Part shown: piece by piece, positions 1-6,937 of the stretch
Numbering within the stretch: the first letter of the stretch is position 1
How the letters are laid out: the number at the start of each line of letters is the position of its first letter
DNA from: 13-2-20CM-66-19 sp036273735
GTDB lineage: Bacteria; Pseudomonadota; Gammaproteobacteria; Steroidobacterales; Steroidobacteraceae
Direction: 5' to 3'
DNA: 15,099 bases
Assembly (NCBI GenBank): GCA_036273735.1
Contig: DASUHA010000083.1
Coordinates: forward strand, 1 to 15,099
Notes under the pieces: model-generated
The model's database searches: none
Seen by the model: the letters and a program-made list of their open reading frames with translations, nothing else
Told to the model about the DNA's origin: nothing
Position numbers and translations under genes: made by a program

Positions 1-339
1 AGCAACGGAAGAATTCAATTGGTCAGTCCGTTTTTTCGGGCAAGCGCTGGCTCGAAGATGGCGTTTGAACCGATTGTTTCCTTTCTGAAGGCTGCAACCG
101 TGACACTTACGCATACCTTAAAAAGCGAAGCCGCGCAGGCAGGTCCTTTTTGGAGAACAGTAGAGAGCCGCCGAATATCTAAGGGTAACGCAGACAAATT
201 TGTCGAATTTGCCAGGGAGCGTAGCCTGATTTTCCTGGAAGAAATGGACGAATGGCTTCGAGCCCATTCGACTGTAAACCGCACCCGCAAGAAGCTGCCT
301 CGCATCGGCCTGGGCCTGTTCTCGATTTACTCGCACTGA
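1..339 (+). CDS. C-terminal part of a DUF6502-like protein (5' end outside window)
   Basis: The reading frame is open from the first base to a TGA at 337-339, so about 112 C-terminal codons are visible and the start lies upstream of the window. A TTG at 19 could serve as a start, but nothing about it looks like a real translation start. The sequence resembles the end of the next gene's product: an F-W/F-x motif, then an FVEFARERS..FLEEMDEWL stretch matching FVRTFSRRA..LLEDFSQWS, and a closing RIGLGLFSIYS that matches RIGLGVYLLSS. The piece TLTHTLKSE fits the TL.HNL motif I recall from DUF6502 proteins. The family has no firmly established function that I know of; its N-terminal half carries helix-turn-helix-like segments, which are not visible here. 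Codon use and GC are lower than in the genes from 1287 on. It could also be a 3' remnant of a disrupted gene; the window cannot distinguish this. Confidence 0.6.
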   Translation, partial: SNGRIQLVSPFFRASAGSKMAFEPIVSFLKAATVTLTHTLKSEAAQAGPFWRTVESRRISKGNADKFVEFARERSLIFLEEMDEWLRAHSTVNRTRKKLPRIGLGLFSIYSH

Positions 340-380
340 AATTGAACCGCTCATACTCGTAGAACTGAGTTGCGCTGCTG

Positions 381-1286
381 TTGCGCCAATTGCCATTGAA
401 ACAGGCGAAGCCAGATCAGCGAACAGAAGACTCGCTCGTAGACCTCCTGCTACCTCTCGCTCGACTGCTGGTGGATGGAGGGGCGGGGATTGACGAGTTA
501 GTGCGTGCGGCTAAGTACGCATATCTTCGAGCAGCCATGGACACGGTGCTTCCACACGATCGGCGCGTTAACGTATCCCGACTCTCGGTTGCGACTGGCA
601 TGACTCGCAAGGAAGTGTCAGCCCTTCTGAACTCCTCCATGGGTACTCAACAGCGTCGCAGTAGAAGAAGCGGTGAGCAAAGAGCACTGAGAGTCCTGCG
701 AGGGTGGTTGACTGACCCCCGGTTCCAGAATCGCAATGGGTACCCGGACCTCCTCTCGTACAGAGGGCCTAAGAAGTCATTTGTCATCCTTGTAAAGCTC
801 TACGGCGGAGACGTAACTCCGAAGTCGGTACTACGCGAACTCGAGAGGATGAACATCGTGGGGATGACCCAGTCTGGCGCGCTGCGCGTACGTGCCAGAG
901 GGAAACGCAACAACGTTGAGACTCGCTACTACCTAGCTGAGCTTGCAAGGCTCTTCGAAGACTTTGTTTCCGCTGTAGTCCGACCAGGTAGTGCAGTCGA
1001 GGCGCCGCCGTTCTTTGGATTCAGGGACTCAACCGTGACGTCCCTTGGGGACGCGGCTTCTTTCGTAAGGACCTTTTCGCGACGTGCTGCCGTGCTATTG
1101 GAGGATTTTTCACAATGGTCGGCGGGGCGACACGACCCTAAGCTCAAGCCACATCCAGCCAATGAGGGCGCACGAATAGGTTTAGGCGTGTACCTACTGA
1201 GCTCGAACCAATCACCGGCTACCAAGCCCCCTGCGAGGGCTATCGAGCCTGCCCATATCCCGCGTCCGCAGAATCGCCGTAAGTGA
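381..1286 (+). CDS. DUF6502 family protein, helix-turn-helix-like
   Basis: The product is 301 residues. It opens with a helical segment (about 18-52, LLLPLARLLVDGG..ELVRAAKYAY) typical of DUF6502 proteins. A helix-turn-helix-like stretch follows at about 62-84 (VNVSRLSVATGMTRKEVSALL), and a second winged-helix-like segment lies at about 133-173 (LVKLYGGDVTPKSVLRELERM). The end (about 209-275) carries the family's FF.FRDS...FVRTFSRRA..LLEDF..W...RIGLGVYLL pattern, so it looks full length. A stop in frame at 366 limits the start to 369-381; TTG at 381 is the only good candidate, with a poor ribosome binding site. The next in-frame ATG, at 537, would cut into the first domain. A role in DNA binding is an inference from the fold only. 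It stands 41 bases after a second member of the same family and ends directly against the fadD stop. Its lower GC suggests horizontal transfer. Confidence 0.78.
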   Translation: MRQLPLKQAKPDQRTEDSLVDLLLPLARLLVDGGAGIDELVRAAKYAYLRAAMDTVLPHDRRVNVSRLSVATGMTRKEVSALLNSSMGTQQRRSRRSGEQRALRVLRGWLTDPRFQNRNGYPDLLSYRGPKKSFVILVKLYGGDVTPKSVLRELERMNIVGMTQSGALRVRARGKRNNVETRYYLAELARLFEDFVSAVVRPGSAVEAPPFFGFRDSTVTSLGDAASFVRTFSRRAAVLLEDFSQWSAGRHDPKLKPHPANEGARIGLGVYLLSSNQSPATKPPARAIEPAHIPRPQNRRK

Positions 1287-2948
1287 TCAGACGGCTTTCT
1301 CTCTCAACTCCTTCCTCAATATCTTCCCCACATTGCTCTTCGGTAACTCCTTGCGCAAATAAACATGTTTGGGGACCTTGTAGCCGGCAAGCGATTTGCG
1401 ACAGTAGTCGATGATTGCCTGCTCGGTTACTTTGGGGTCCTTGGGGACTACGTAGAGGGCGACGACTTCGCCGGAATGCTCGTCGGGCTCGGCGATGGCG
1501 GCGCATTCGAGGACGCCGGGGTGGGAGGCGGCGACGGCTTCGACTTCGTTGGGATAGACATTGAAGCCGGAGACCAGGATCAGGTCTTTCTTGCGGTCCT
1601 GTAGGAAGACGTAGCCTCGCTCGTCCATGTAGCCGACGTCACCAGTGCGCAGCCAGCCGCCGGGGAGCATCACTTTGGCGGTCTCGTCCGGGCGGTTCCA
1701 GTATCCGCGCATCACGTGGGGGCCGCGGACGCAGATTTCGCCGGTCTGGCCGAGGGGGAGGTCCTGGCCCTGGTCGTCCTTGACGGCGATCTCGCTGGAG
1801 GAAATGGGCAGGCCGATGGAGCCGTTGAACTCTTCCGTCGTGGGATTGATGGTCGCGGCGGGCGAGGTCTCGGTGAGACCCCATGCCTGGGTGAGGATGT
1901 TGCCTGTCACTTCCTTCCAGCGCTTCGCCACCGATTCCTGTACGGCCATGCCCCCGCCCAGTGTGACCTGGAGACTGCTGAAGTCGATGGAGGCGAAGCC
2001 GGGCGTATTCAGTAGGGCGTTGAACAGCGTGTTGACGCCGGCGAAGAATGCGAACCGCTGTTTCCTCATCTCCTTCACCAGCGCGGGGAAGTCACGTGCG
2101 TTGATGATGAGCACGTTCTTCCAGCCAAGATGTGCGAACAGCAGGCAGTTCGCCGTGAGCGCGAATATGTGATAAAGCGGGATCGCGGTGATCAGCACTC
2201 CGGCCCCGTGCGAGAAGCGCCCGCCGAGCCAGGCCTCCGCCTGCAGGACGTTGGAGCTGACGTTGCCATGCGTCAGCATGGCGCCCTTGGCCACGCCGGT
2301 CGTACCCCCGGTGTACTGCAGAAAGGCGATGTCGTCAGTCCCGACGCTGACCGGATTGAGCGGGAGCTTCTGCCCGGCACGCAGTGCCTCGCGGAAGTCC
2401 ATGGCGCCCGGGATGTGCCATTCAGGAACCTGCTTGCGGCGATGCCGCACGACGTAGTTGACGATCCATGATTTCGGGAAGCCGAGGAAATCTCCGGCCG
2501 CCGTCACCAGCACCTTCCTCAGGCGGGTGTGGGCAGCAATGTCTTGGACCACGTGAGCGAAGTTCTCCAGCACCAGGATGGCAACGGCGCCGGAGTCCTC
2601 GAGCTGGTGCTGCAGCTCCCGCGGTGTATAGAGCGGGTTCGTGTTGACGACGATGAGGCCGGCCCGCAGGGCGCCGAAGAGCGCGATGGGATATTGCAGG
2701 GTGTTGGGCAGCATGATGGCGATACGATCACCCTTGGCCATCCCGGCCGCCTGCAGCCAGGCTGCGAAGTCCCTTGTCAGCTCATCGAGCTGCGCGAAGC
2801 GCAGTACGCGTCCCATCTGTTCGTAGGCCGTCCTGTCCCGGTACTCGGTGCAGGCTTGCCGCAGTAGCTCCACGAGGGAGCTCAGCCGGGCGGGATCAAT
2901 CTCCGCCGGCACGCCGGGTGGATAGGACTTCAGCCAGAATCGGTTCAC
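1287..2948 (-). CDS. fadD: long-chain-fatty-acid--CoA ligase FadD
   Basis: This enzyme activates long-chain fatty acids with ATP and CoA, through an acyl-adenylate, at the inner face of the cytoplasmic membrane, and feeds beta-oxidation and lipid synthesis. The product has 553 residues (E. coli FadD has 561) and matches that protein along its whole length, from the FWLKSYPPGVPAEI start to LPKSNVGKILRKEL at the end. Visible motifs are the AMP/ATP-binding loop YTGGTTGVAKG (212-222), the PLYHIFALT region (257-265), GLTE (357-360), the fatty acyl-CoA synthetase signature around GWLRTGD..DRKK (431-454) and the C-terminal catalytic Lys542. The start is GTG at 2948-2946, with GGGGAG just upstream; the frame runs much further upstream, but that part is antisense to ybbA-ybbP and is not coding. 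The GTG overlaps the tesA stop as GTGA, so the two genes are very probably cotranscribed and translationally coupled. Confidence 0.95.
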   Translation of the reverse strand: MNRFWLKSYPPGVPAEIDPARLSSLVELLRQACTEYRDRTAYEQMGRVLRFAQLDELTRDFAAWLQAAGMAKGDRIAIMLPNTLQYPIALFGALRAGLIVVNTNPLYTPRELQHQLEDSGAVAILVLENFAHVVQDIAAHTRLRKVLVTAAGDFLGFPKSWIVNYVVRHRRKQVPEWHIPGAMDFREALRAGQKLPLNPVSVGTDDIAFLQYTGGTTGVAKGAMLTHGNVSSNVLQAEAWLGGRFSHGAGVLITAIPLYHIFALTANCLLFAHLGWKNVLIINARDFPALVKEMRKQRFAFFAGVNTLFNALLNTPGFASIDFSSLQVTLGGGMAVQESVAKRWKEVTGNILTQAWGLTETSPAATINPTTEEFNGSIGLPISSSEIAVKDDQGQDLPLGQTGEICVRGPHVMRGYWNRPDETAKVMLPGGWLRTGDVGYMDERGYVFLQDRKKDLILVSGFNVYPNEVEAVAASHPGVLECAAIAEPDEHSGEVVALYVVPKDPKVTEQAIIDYCRKSLAGYKVPKHVYLRKELPKSNVGKILRKELREKAV

Positions 2949-3619
2949 GGTCGCTCCCCCTTGCTGCTCTTTTTCAACATTGGCTCGAGGTGCGGCCATA
3001 CGGTATTCAGCACCAGCGGTTCCCCGCGCGCATTCGGATGCAGACCGTCCTCCTGCATGAGGCGTGGGTCGAGCGCCACCCCCTTCAGCAGGAAAGGCAC
3101 GAGAGCGGTGTGGAATTGACGCGCGAGTTCCGGGTACATGCCCGCAAACTGCTGGGTATATCGCGGGCCATAGTTCGGCGGGATGAGTATGCCAACCAGC
3201 AGCACCTTTGCGCCTGCAGCCTGGGCCAGACGGATCATCTCTGCCAGTCGCTGTCGCGTCAGGTTGAGCGGCAGCCCGCGCAGGCCGTCGTTGGCACCCA
3301 GCTCCAGGATCAGGATGCCAGGCTGGGTGAGCCGCAGCTCCCTCGGCAAGCGGGCCGCGCCGCCCGTGGTGGTCTCGCCGCTCACACTGGCGTTGATCAC
3401 CTGGTACCCGTAACCTTCGGTCTTCAGGCGTCCGATGAGCAGCGCCACCCAACCCTGCTCCGGCCTTAGGCCGTGCGCGGCGCTCAAGCTGTCGCCGAGC
3501 ACGAGGATGGTACGGTCGGACGCCGCCGCATTCTGGAGCGCGATGAACATCAATCCGATGCCGAGCGCCCAGGCGACGGCAGTCCGCAGCAGCGTTCTCA
3601 AGGCCGAGCACCTCACCAA
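2945..3619 (-). CDS. tesA: TesA, periplasmic GDSL acyl-CoA thioesterase I / lysophospholipase L1 / arylesterase
   Basis: This is an SGNH/GDSL hydrolase of 224 residues (E. coli TesA has 208). The family hydrolyses acyl thioesters, lysophospholipids and aryl esters in the periplasm. All four blocks are present: GDSLS with nucleophile Ser44, Gly81 in ASVSGE, Asn110 in GAND, and Asp191/His194 in DGLHP. The N terminus is a signal peptide: basic residues, a hydrophobic core at about 14-28, and a likely cut after AAA at 31-33. I take the TTG at 3619; a GTG one codon on, or a TTG at 3598 preceded by GGTGAGG, are alternatives, and both leave a hydrophobic leader. The 3' end overlaps fadD by four bases. 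The 5' end overlaps the divergent ybbA gene, whose product is the ATPase classically found next to TesA. No obvious promoter can be named because the upstream region is coding on the other strand. Confidence 0.93.
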   Translation of the reverse strand: MVRCSALRTLLRTAVAWALGIGLMFIALQNAAASDRTILVLGDSLSAAHGLRPEQGWVALLIGRLKTEGYGYQVINASVSGETTTGGAARLPRELRLTQPGILILELGANDGLRGLPLNLTRQRLAEMIRLAQAAGAKVLLVGILIPPNYGPRYTQQFAGMYPELARQFHTALVPFLLKGVALDPRLMQEDGLHPNARGEPLVLNTVWPHLEPMLKKSSKGERP

Positions 3620-4250
3620 GCAGGTTCAGAGTCCCGAAGGCCTGTTGACTATTGTGCACGACGTCTCGCTCGACATCGCATCGGGTGAGTCGGTCGCAGT
3701 GGTAGGGCCGTCCGGGGCGGGCAAGTCGACGCTCTTGGCGCTCCTGGCCGGTCTCGACCTGCCGACCCAGGGACGGGTGCTCCTGGAAGGCCTGGACCTG
3801 ACCCGGCTCGACGAGGACGGCCGCGCACGGATACGGGCGCAGCGGGTGGGGTTCGTCTTCCAATCGTTCCACCTCATCCCCTCGCTCACGGCGCTCGAGA
3901 ACGTGATGCTGCCTCTGGAGCTCGCCGGACATGTCCAGGCCCGCCTTGCGGCGCTCGAGACCCTGCGGCAGGTAGGGCTCAAAGAGCGGGCGCGCCATTA
4001 TCCGCGCCAGCTCTCCGGCGGCGAGCAGCAGCGGGTCGCGCTTGCCCGCGCCTTCGTCACGCAGCCGGCGGTGCTGTTCGCGGACGAGCCGACGGGCAAC
4101 CTCGATGCGGCGACGGGGGGTAGGATCGGCCAGCTCCTCTTCGAGATGAACGCGCAATCGCGCACCACCCTGGTCCTGGTGACACACGATCACGACCTCG
4201 CCTCGCGCTGCGAGCGGATCGTGCATATGGACGCTGGCGGGGTGCGCTAG
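3543..4250 (+). CDS. ybbA: ABC transporter ATP-binding protein, YbbA-like (LolD/MacB type)
   Basis: This is the ATPase subunit for the permease that follows, acting at the cytoplasmic face of the inner membrane. From ATG 3543 it has 235 residues (E. coli YbbA has 228). Motifs are Walker A GPSGAGKST (55-63), the Q-loop VFQSF with Gln107, signature LSGGEQQR (157-164), Walker B VLFADEP with Glu182, the D-loop after it, and the switch His215 in VTHD. The frame is open back to 3435, but the family's first strand begins only around residue 18. ATG 3543 has a GGAG four bases upstream, a short but usable spacing; ATG 3558 is the alternative (230 residues) without a clear ribosome binding site. No acceptable start lies downstream of the tesA start, so a 5' overlap with tesA (about 77 bases, or 62 with ATG 3558) looks real. 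Four bases separate it from the permease gene. Confidence 0.93.
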   Translation: MNINPMPSAQATAVRSSVLKAEHLTKQVQSPEGLLTIVHDVSLDIASGESVAVVGPSGAGKSTLLALLAGLDLPTQGRVLLEGLDLTRLDEDGRARIRAQRVGFVFQSFHLIPSLTALENVMLPLELAGHVQARLAALETLRQVGLKERARHYPRQLSGGEQQRVALARAFVTQPAVLFADEPTGNLDAATGGRIGQLLFEMNAQSRTTLVLVTHDHDLASRCERIVHMDAGGVR

Positions 4251-4254
4251 CACC

Positions 4255-6750
4255 ATGCGCGTACTCCTCCTCTCGATGCGCATGCTGTCTCGGGAGTGGC
4301 GCTCGGGGGAGCTCGGTGTCCTGCTCCTCGCGCTCACAGTCGCCGTGGCAGCCCTCACGGGCGTGGGCTTCCTGGTGAGCCGGATCAGCGCCGCGGTATC
4401 CATGCAGGCAAGCCAGGTGCTGGCCGCCGATATCCGCCTCGAGTCGCCACAGCCCATCGACGAGGCGGAGCTGGCGATGGCCCGCCAGAACGGGCTACGG
4501 GTCGCCAGCGCCGCCAGCCTGCTCAGCGTCGTGTTCCGGGGCGACCAGAGCCAGCTGACGGACATTGATGCCGTGACGGAGGGGTACCCCCTGCGCGGCA
4601 CCGTGATGGTGGCTGACCAACCTTTCGCCAAGGGCCGCCCGGCCCGGGGGATTCCTCCGCCTGGGGAGGTATGGCCCGACTCCCGTCTGCTCGCCGCCCT
4701 GGGCGGGCAGGTCGGCTCCCGGCTCACTGTTGGGGCTGCCGACCTTCGCGTCGGACGTGTCCTGATCTCGCGCCCTGATCAGGGCGGTACGTTCACCGGC
4801 CTGGTGCCGAATCTCCTCATGAATGCCGCCGACCTGCCCCGGACCCAGTTGATCCAGCCAGGCAGCCGCGTGACCCATGCCGCTCTGTTCGCCGGCACCC
4901 CGGAGCGCCTTGCCACCTTCAAAGCCGCGCTCCGGGCACACAGGCACCCGGCGGAGCGGCTGCGTGACATTTCCAGCACCAGCCCGCAGATCAAGAGCGC
5001 CGTCGATCGCGCCGGCAGATTCCTCAGCCTCGCGAGTCTCGTCGCGGTACTGCTCTGCGCCACGGCGGTGGCGATGTCGGCACGGCGCTATGTAGGCCGG
5101 CACCTGGATGCCGTTGCGCTCCTCAAGACCTTGGGCGCGACCCGGCGCCTCACGCTCTGGCTGGCCAGCCTGCAGCTGCTCGCCGTCGCGGTGCTTGCCG
5201 CTGTCATGGGCTCTTCAGTCGGGTACGCGGCCCAGGCCTGGCTGTTGTATGCACTGCGTGGCCTGCTCATCAGCACGGCCCTCCCTCCGGTGAGCTGGTC
5301 TCCCGTGGGGATGGGCTTCCTGACGGCGATCGCCCTCCTCACGGGCTTTGCGCTGCCGCCGCTGCTGCAACTCTCCCGCGTGCCGGCCATCCGCGTGTTG
5401 CGGCGCGACATCGGGCCGCCGCCGCCTCTCTTGCTGCTGGCTTTCGGCCCTGCAATCGCGGTCATCCTGCTGCTCATCTACTGGGTCGTGCTCGACCGGA
5501 AGCTCTTCCTCGGCTTTACCGTGGGACTCGCGGCGTTTGTCGCATTGCTCGCGCTGACCGGCGCTCTGCTCGTCATGGCGGCGGGTCGGCTGCGGGCCGG
5601 TGCCGGCGTCGCGTGGCGGTACGGGATCGCCAGTATTCGCCGGCGGAGAGGCGACAGCATCGTGCAGATCGTCGCCTTCGGGACCGGCATCATGGCCCTG
5701 CTGCTCCTGGGGATCATCCGCAACGATCTCGACGGTGACTGGCGGCGAAGCCTGCCGGCGGATTTGCCGAATTACTTCTTCGTCAACATTCCAGCGGCGA
5801 GCCGCGATGCCTTCATCCGGTACCTGCAGATGCGTGGCGCCAGGACCTCGCGCGTCCTGCCCATGATTCGCGGCAGACTGACCGCGATCAACGGCCGGCC
5901 GGTAGACACCCTGCGCTTCGCCGACCACCGCGGAGAGGAGTTTGCTACTCGCGAGCAGAACCTCACCTGGTCAGCCGAGCTGGGAGCCGATAACCGGGTG
6001 GTGGCCGGCCGCTGGTGGGCGCAGGCGGATGAAGGCGAGCCGCTCGTGTCCATCTCTACGGAGTTCGAGCAGTGGCTCGGCCTGCGACTCGGTGACCGGC
6101 TGACCTTCGATATTGCCGGCGAGACGTTCAAGGTGCGTGTGACCAACATCCGCAAGGTGAAGTGGGACAGTTTCAAGCCGAACTTCTTCATCGTGTTCGC
6201 GCCGGGACTGCTCGAGAAGGTCGCGGGCACCTACCTCACGAGCGCCTACCTCGCGCCAGGTGCCGCGCAGTCGCTGGCGGGCCTCGCCCGGCAGTTTCCG
6301 AGCGTTTCGATCTTCGACATCGACGACCTGTTGGACGACGTGCGCTCCGTGCTCGACAAGGCCGTGCTCGCCGTGCAGAGCGTGTTCGCTTTTACCCTGC
6401 TCGCGGGCCTCACGGTGTTGCTGGCGGCCGTGCAGTCGAGCGGCGACGAGCGGCGCTATGAGAGCGCAATGCTGCGGACGCTGGGGGCAAGCCGCCGTAC
6501 GGTGCTCAAAGGCGTACTGGCGGAGTTTGCGGCGCTGGGACTCCTTTCCGGGCTGATTGCGGCCGCCGGCGCCTCGGTGGCGGCCTACTTCCTCACTACC
6601 CGGGTGCTCGACCTGCGATACGCGTTCAGTCCCTGGGCCTGCCTGGTGGGCCTCCTGGGGGGCGGATTCATCGTAATCGCCAGTGGGTGGTTGGCGACAC
6701 GGTCGGTCGTGCGTCAGCCGCCGCTCACGACGCTACGAGCAGATATCTGA
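4255..6750 (+). CDS. ybbP: ABC transporter permease, YbbP-like, with two FtsX domains
   Basis: This is the membrane subunit of the YbbA-YbbP transporter, 831 residues (E. coli YbbP has about 804). A first transmembrane helix lies at about 19-42, followed by a periplasmic domain (about 45-250). A first FtsX-type helical bundle follows: helices near 255-275, 300-325 and 350-370, with the cytoplasmic coupling segment ALLKTLGATRR at 288-298. Two central helices lie near 391-412 and 416-442 and one near 470-487. A second periplasmic domain (about 490-695) and a second FtsX bundle (helices near 705-727, 752-782, 793-815) follow, with the matching segment AMLRTLGASRR at 738-748. This duplicated architecture belongs to the MacB/LolCE/FtsX-related (type VII) exporters, which move or extract molecules at the membrane rather than pump them across it. 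ATG 4255 follows the ybbA stop by four bases; its ribosome binding site is weak, so coupling to ybbA is likely. Confidence 0.93.
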   Translation: MRVLLLSMRMLSREWRSGELGVLLLALTVAVAALTGVGFLVSRISAAVSMQASQVLAADIRLESPQPIDEAELAMARQNGLRVASAASLLSVVFRGDQSQLTDIDAVTEGYPLRGTVMVADQPFAKGRPARGIPPPGEVWPDSRLLAALGGQVGSRLTVGAADLRVGRVLISRPDQGGTFTGLVPNLLMNAADLPRTQLIQPGSRVTHAALFAGTPERLATFKAALRAHRHPAERLRDISSTSPQIKSAVDRAGRFLSLASLVAVLLCATAVAMSARRYVGRHLDAVALLKTLGATRRLTLWLASLQLLAVAVLAAVMGSSVGYAAQAWLLYALRGLLISTALPPVSWSPVGMGFLTAIALLTGFALPPLLQLSRVPAIRVLRRDIGPPPPLLLLAFGPAIAVILLLIYWVVLDRKLFLGFTVGLAAFVALLALTGALLVMAAGRLRAGAGVAWRYGIASIRRRRGDSIVQIVAFGTGIMALLLLGIIRNDLDGDWRRSLPADLPNYFFVNIPAASRDAFIRYLQMRGARTSRVLPMIRGRLTAINGRPVDTLRFADHRGEEFATREQNLTWSAELGADNRVVAGRWWAQADEGEPLVSISTEFEQWLGLRLGDRLTFDIAGETFKVRVTNIRKVKWDSFKPNFFIVFAPGLLEKVAGTYLTSAYLAPGAAQSLAGLARQFPSVSIFDIDDLLDDVRSVLDKAVLAVQSVFAFTLLAGLTVLLAAVQSSGDERRYESAMLRTLGASRRTVLKGVLAEFAALGLLSGLIAAAGASVAAYFLTTRVLDLRYAFSPWACLVGLLGGGFIVIASGWLATRSVVRQPPLTTLRADI

Positions 6751-6778
6751 GTCGCACGGAGCAACCGCTGCGTCGAGT

Positions 6779-6810
6779 GGGTCCGTTGGACCCTCATACT
6801 GGTTGTATGA
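6779..6810. repeat. two adjacent perfect hairpins after ybbP
   Basis: GGGTCC (6779-6784) and GGACCC (6788-6793) form a 6-bp stem with loop GTT. Immediately after it, TCATAC (6794-6799) and GTATGA (6805-6810) form a second 6-bp stem with loop TGGTT. They lie 28 bases after the ybbP stop and about 128 bases before the next gene. No T-run follows, so a standard intrinsic terminator is not evident. A mRNA-end structure or a regulatory site is possible; function is inferred from position only. Confidence 0.4.
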
Positions 6811-6937
6811 TGCAGAGGCGCGCTATTTGCAGGACTCAGGAAGTGCGCCGGGCTGGTGTATTAGAATGGCGACAGGTACACGGAAACGGTGTCCGGGCGT
6901 TCCTCACCTTTCCGTGCCTCTCAGGGTAGGGTGCCGA

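Noticed and set aside
19..339. Separate 106-residue small protein starting at TTG 19
   Set aside because: The frame is open to the window edge, and the sequence matches only the C-terminal part of a DUF6502 protein, so it is the end of a longer gene.
2949..4727. Long upstream extension of the fadD reading frame, giving a 1146-residue ORF
   Set aside because: The extra part is antisense to ybbA and ybbP and crosses tesA in another frame, has shadow-like Arg/Ala/Pro composition, and a GTG with a good ribosome binding site marks the true FadD start at 2948.
6850..6880. Promoter with TAGAAT as a -10 box before the response regulator gene
   Set aside because: TAGAAT is close to consensus, but there is no -35 element at a suitable distance, so I do not list it as a feature.
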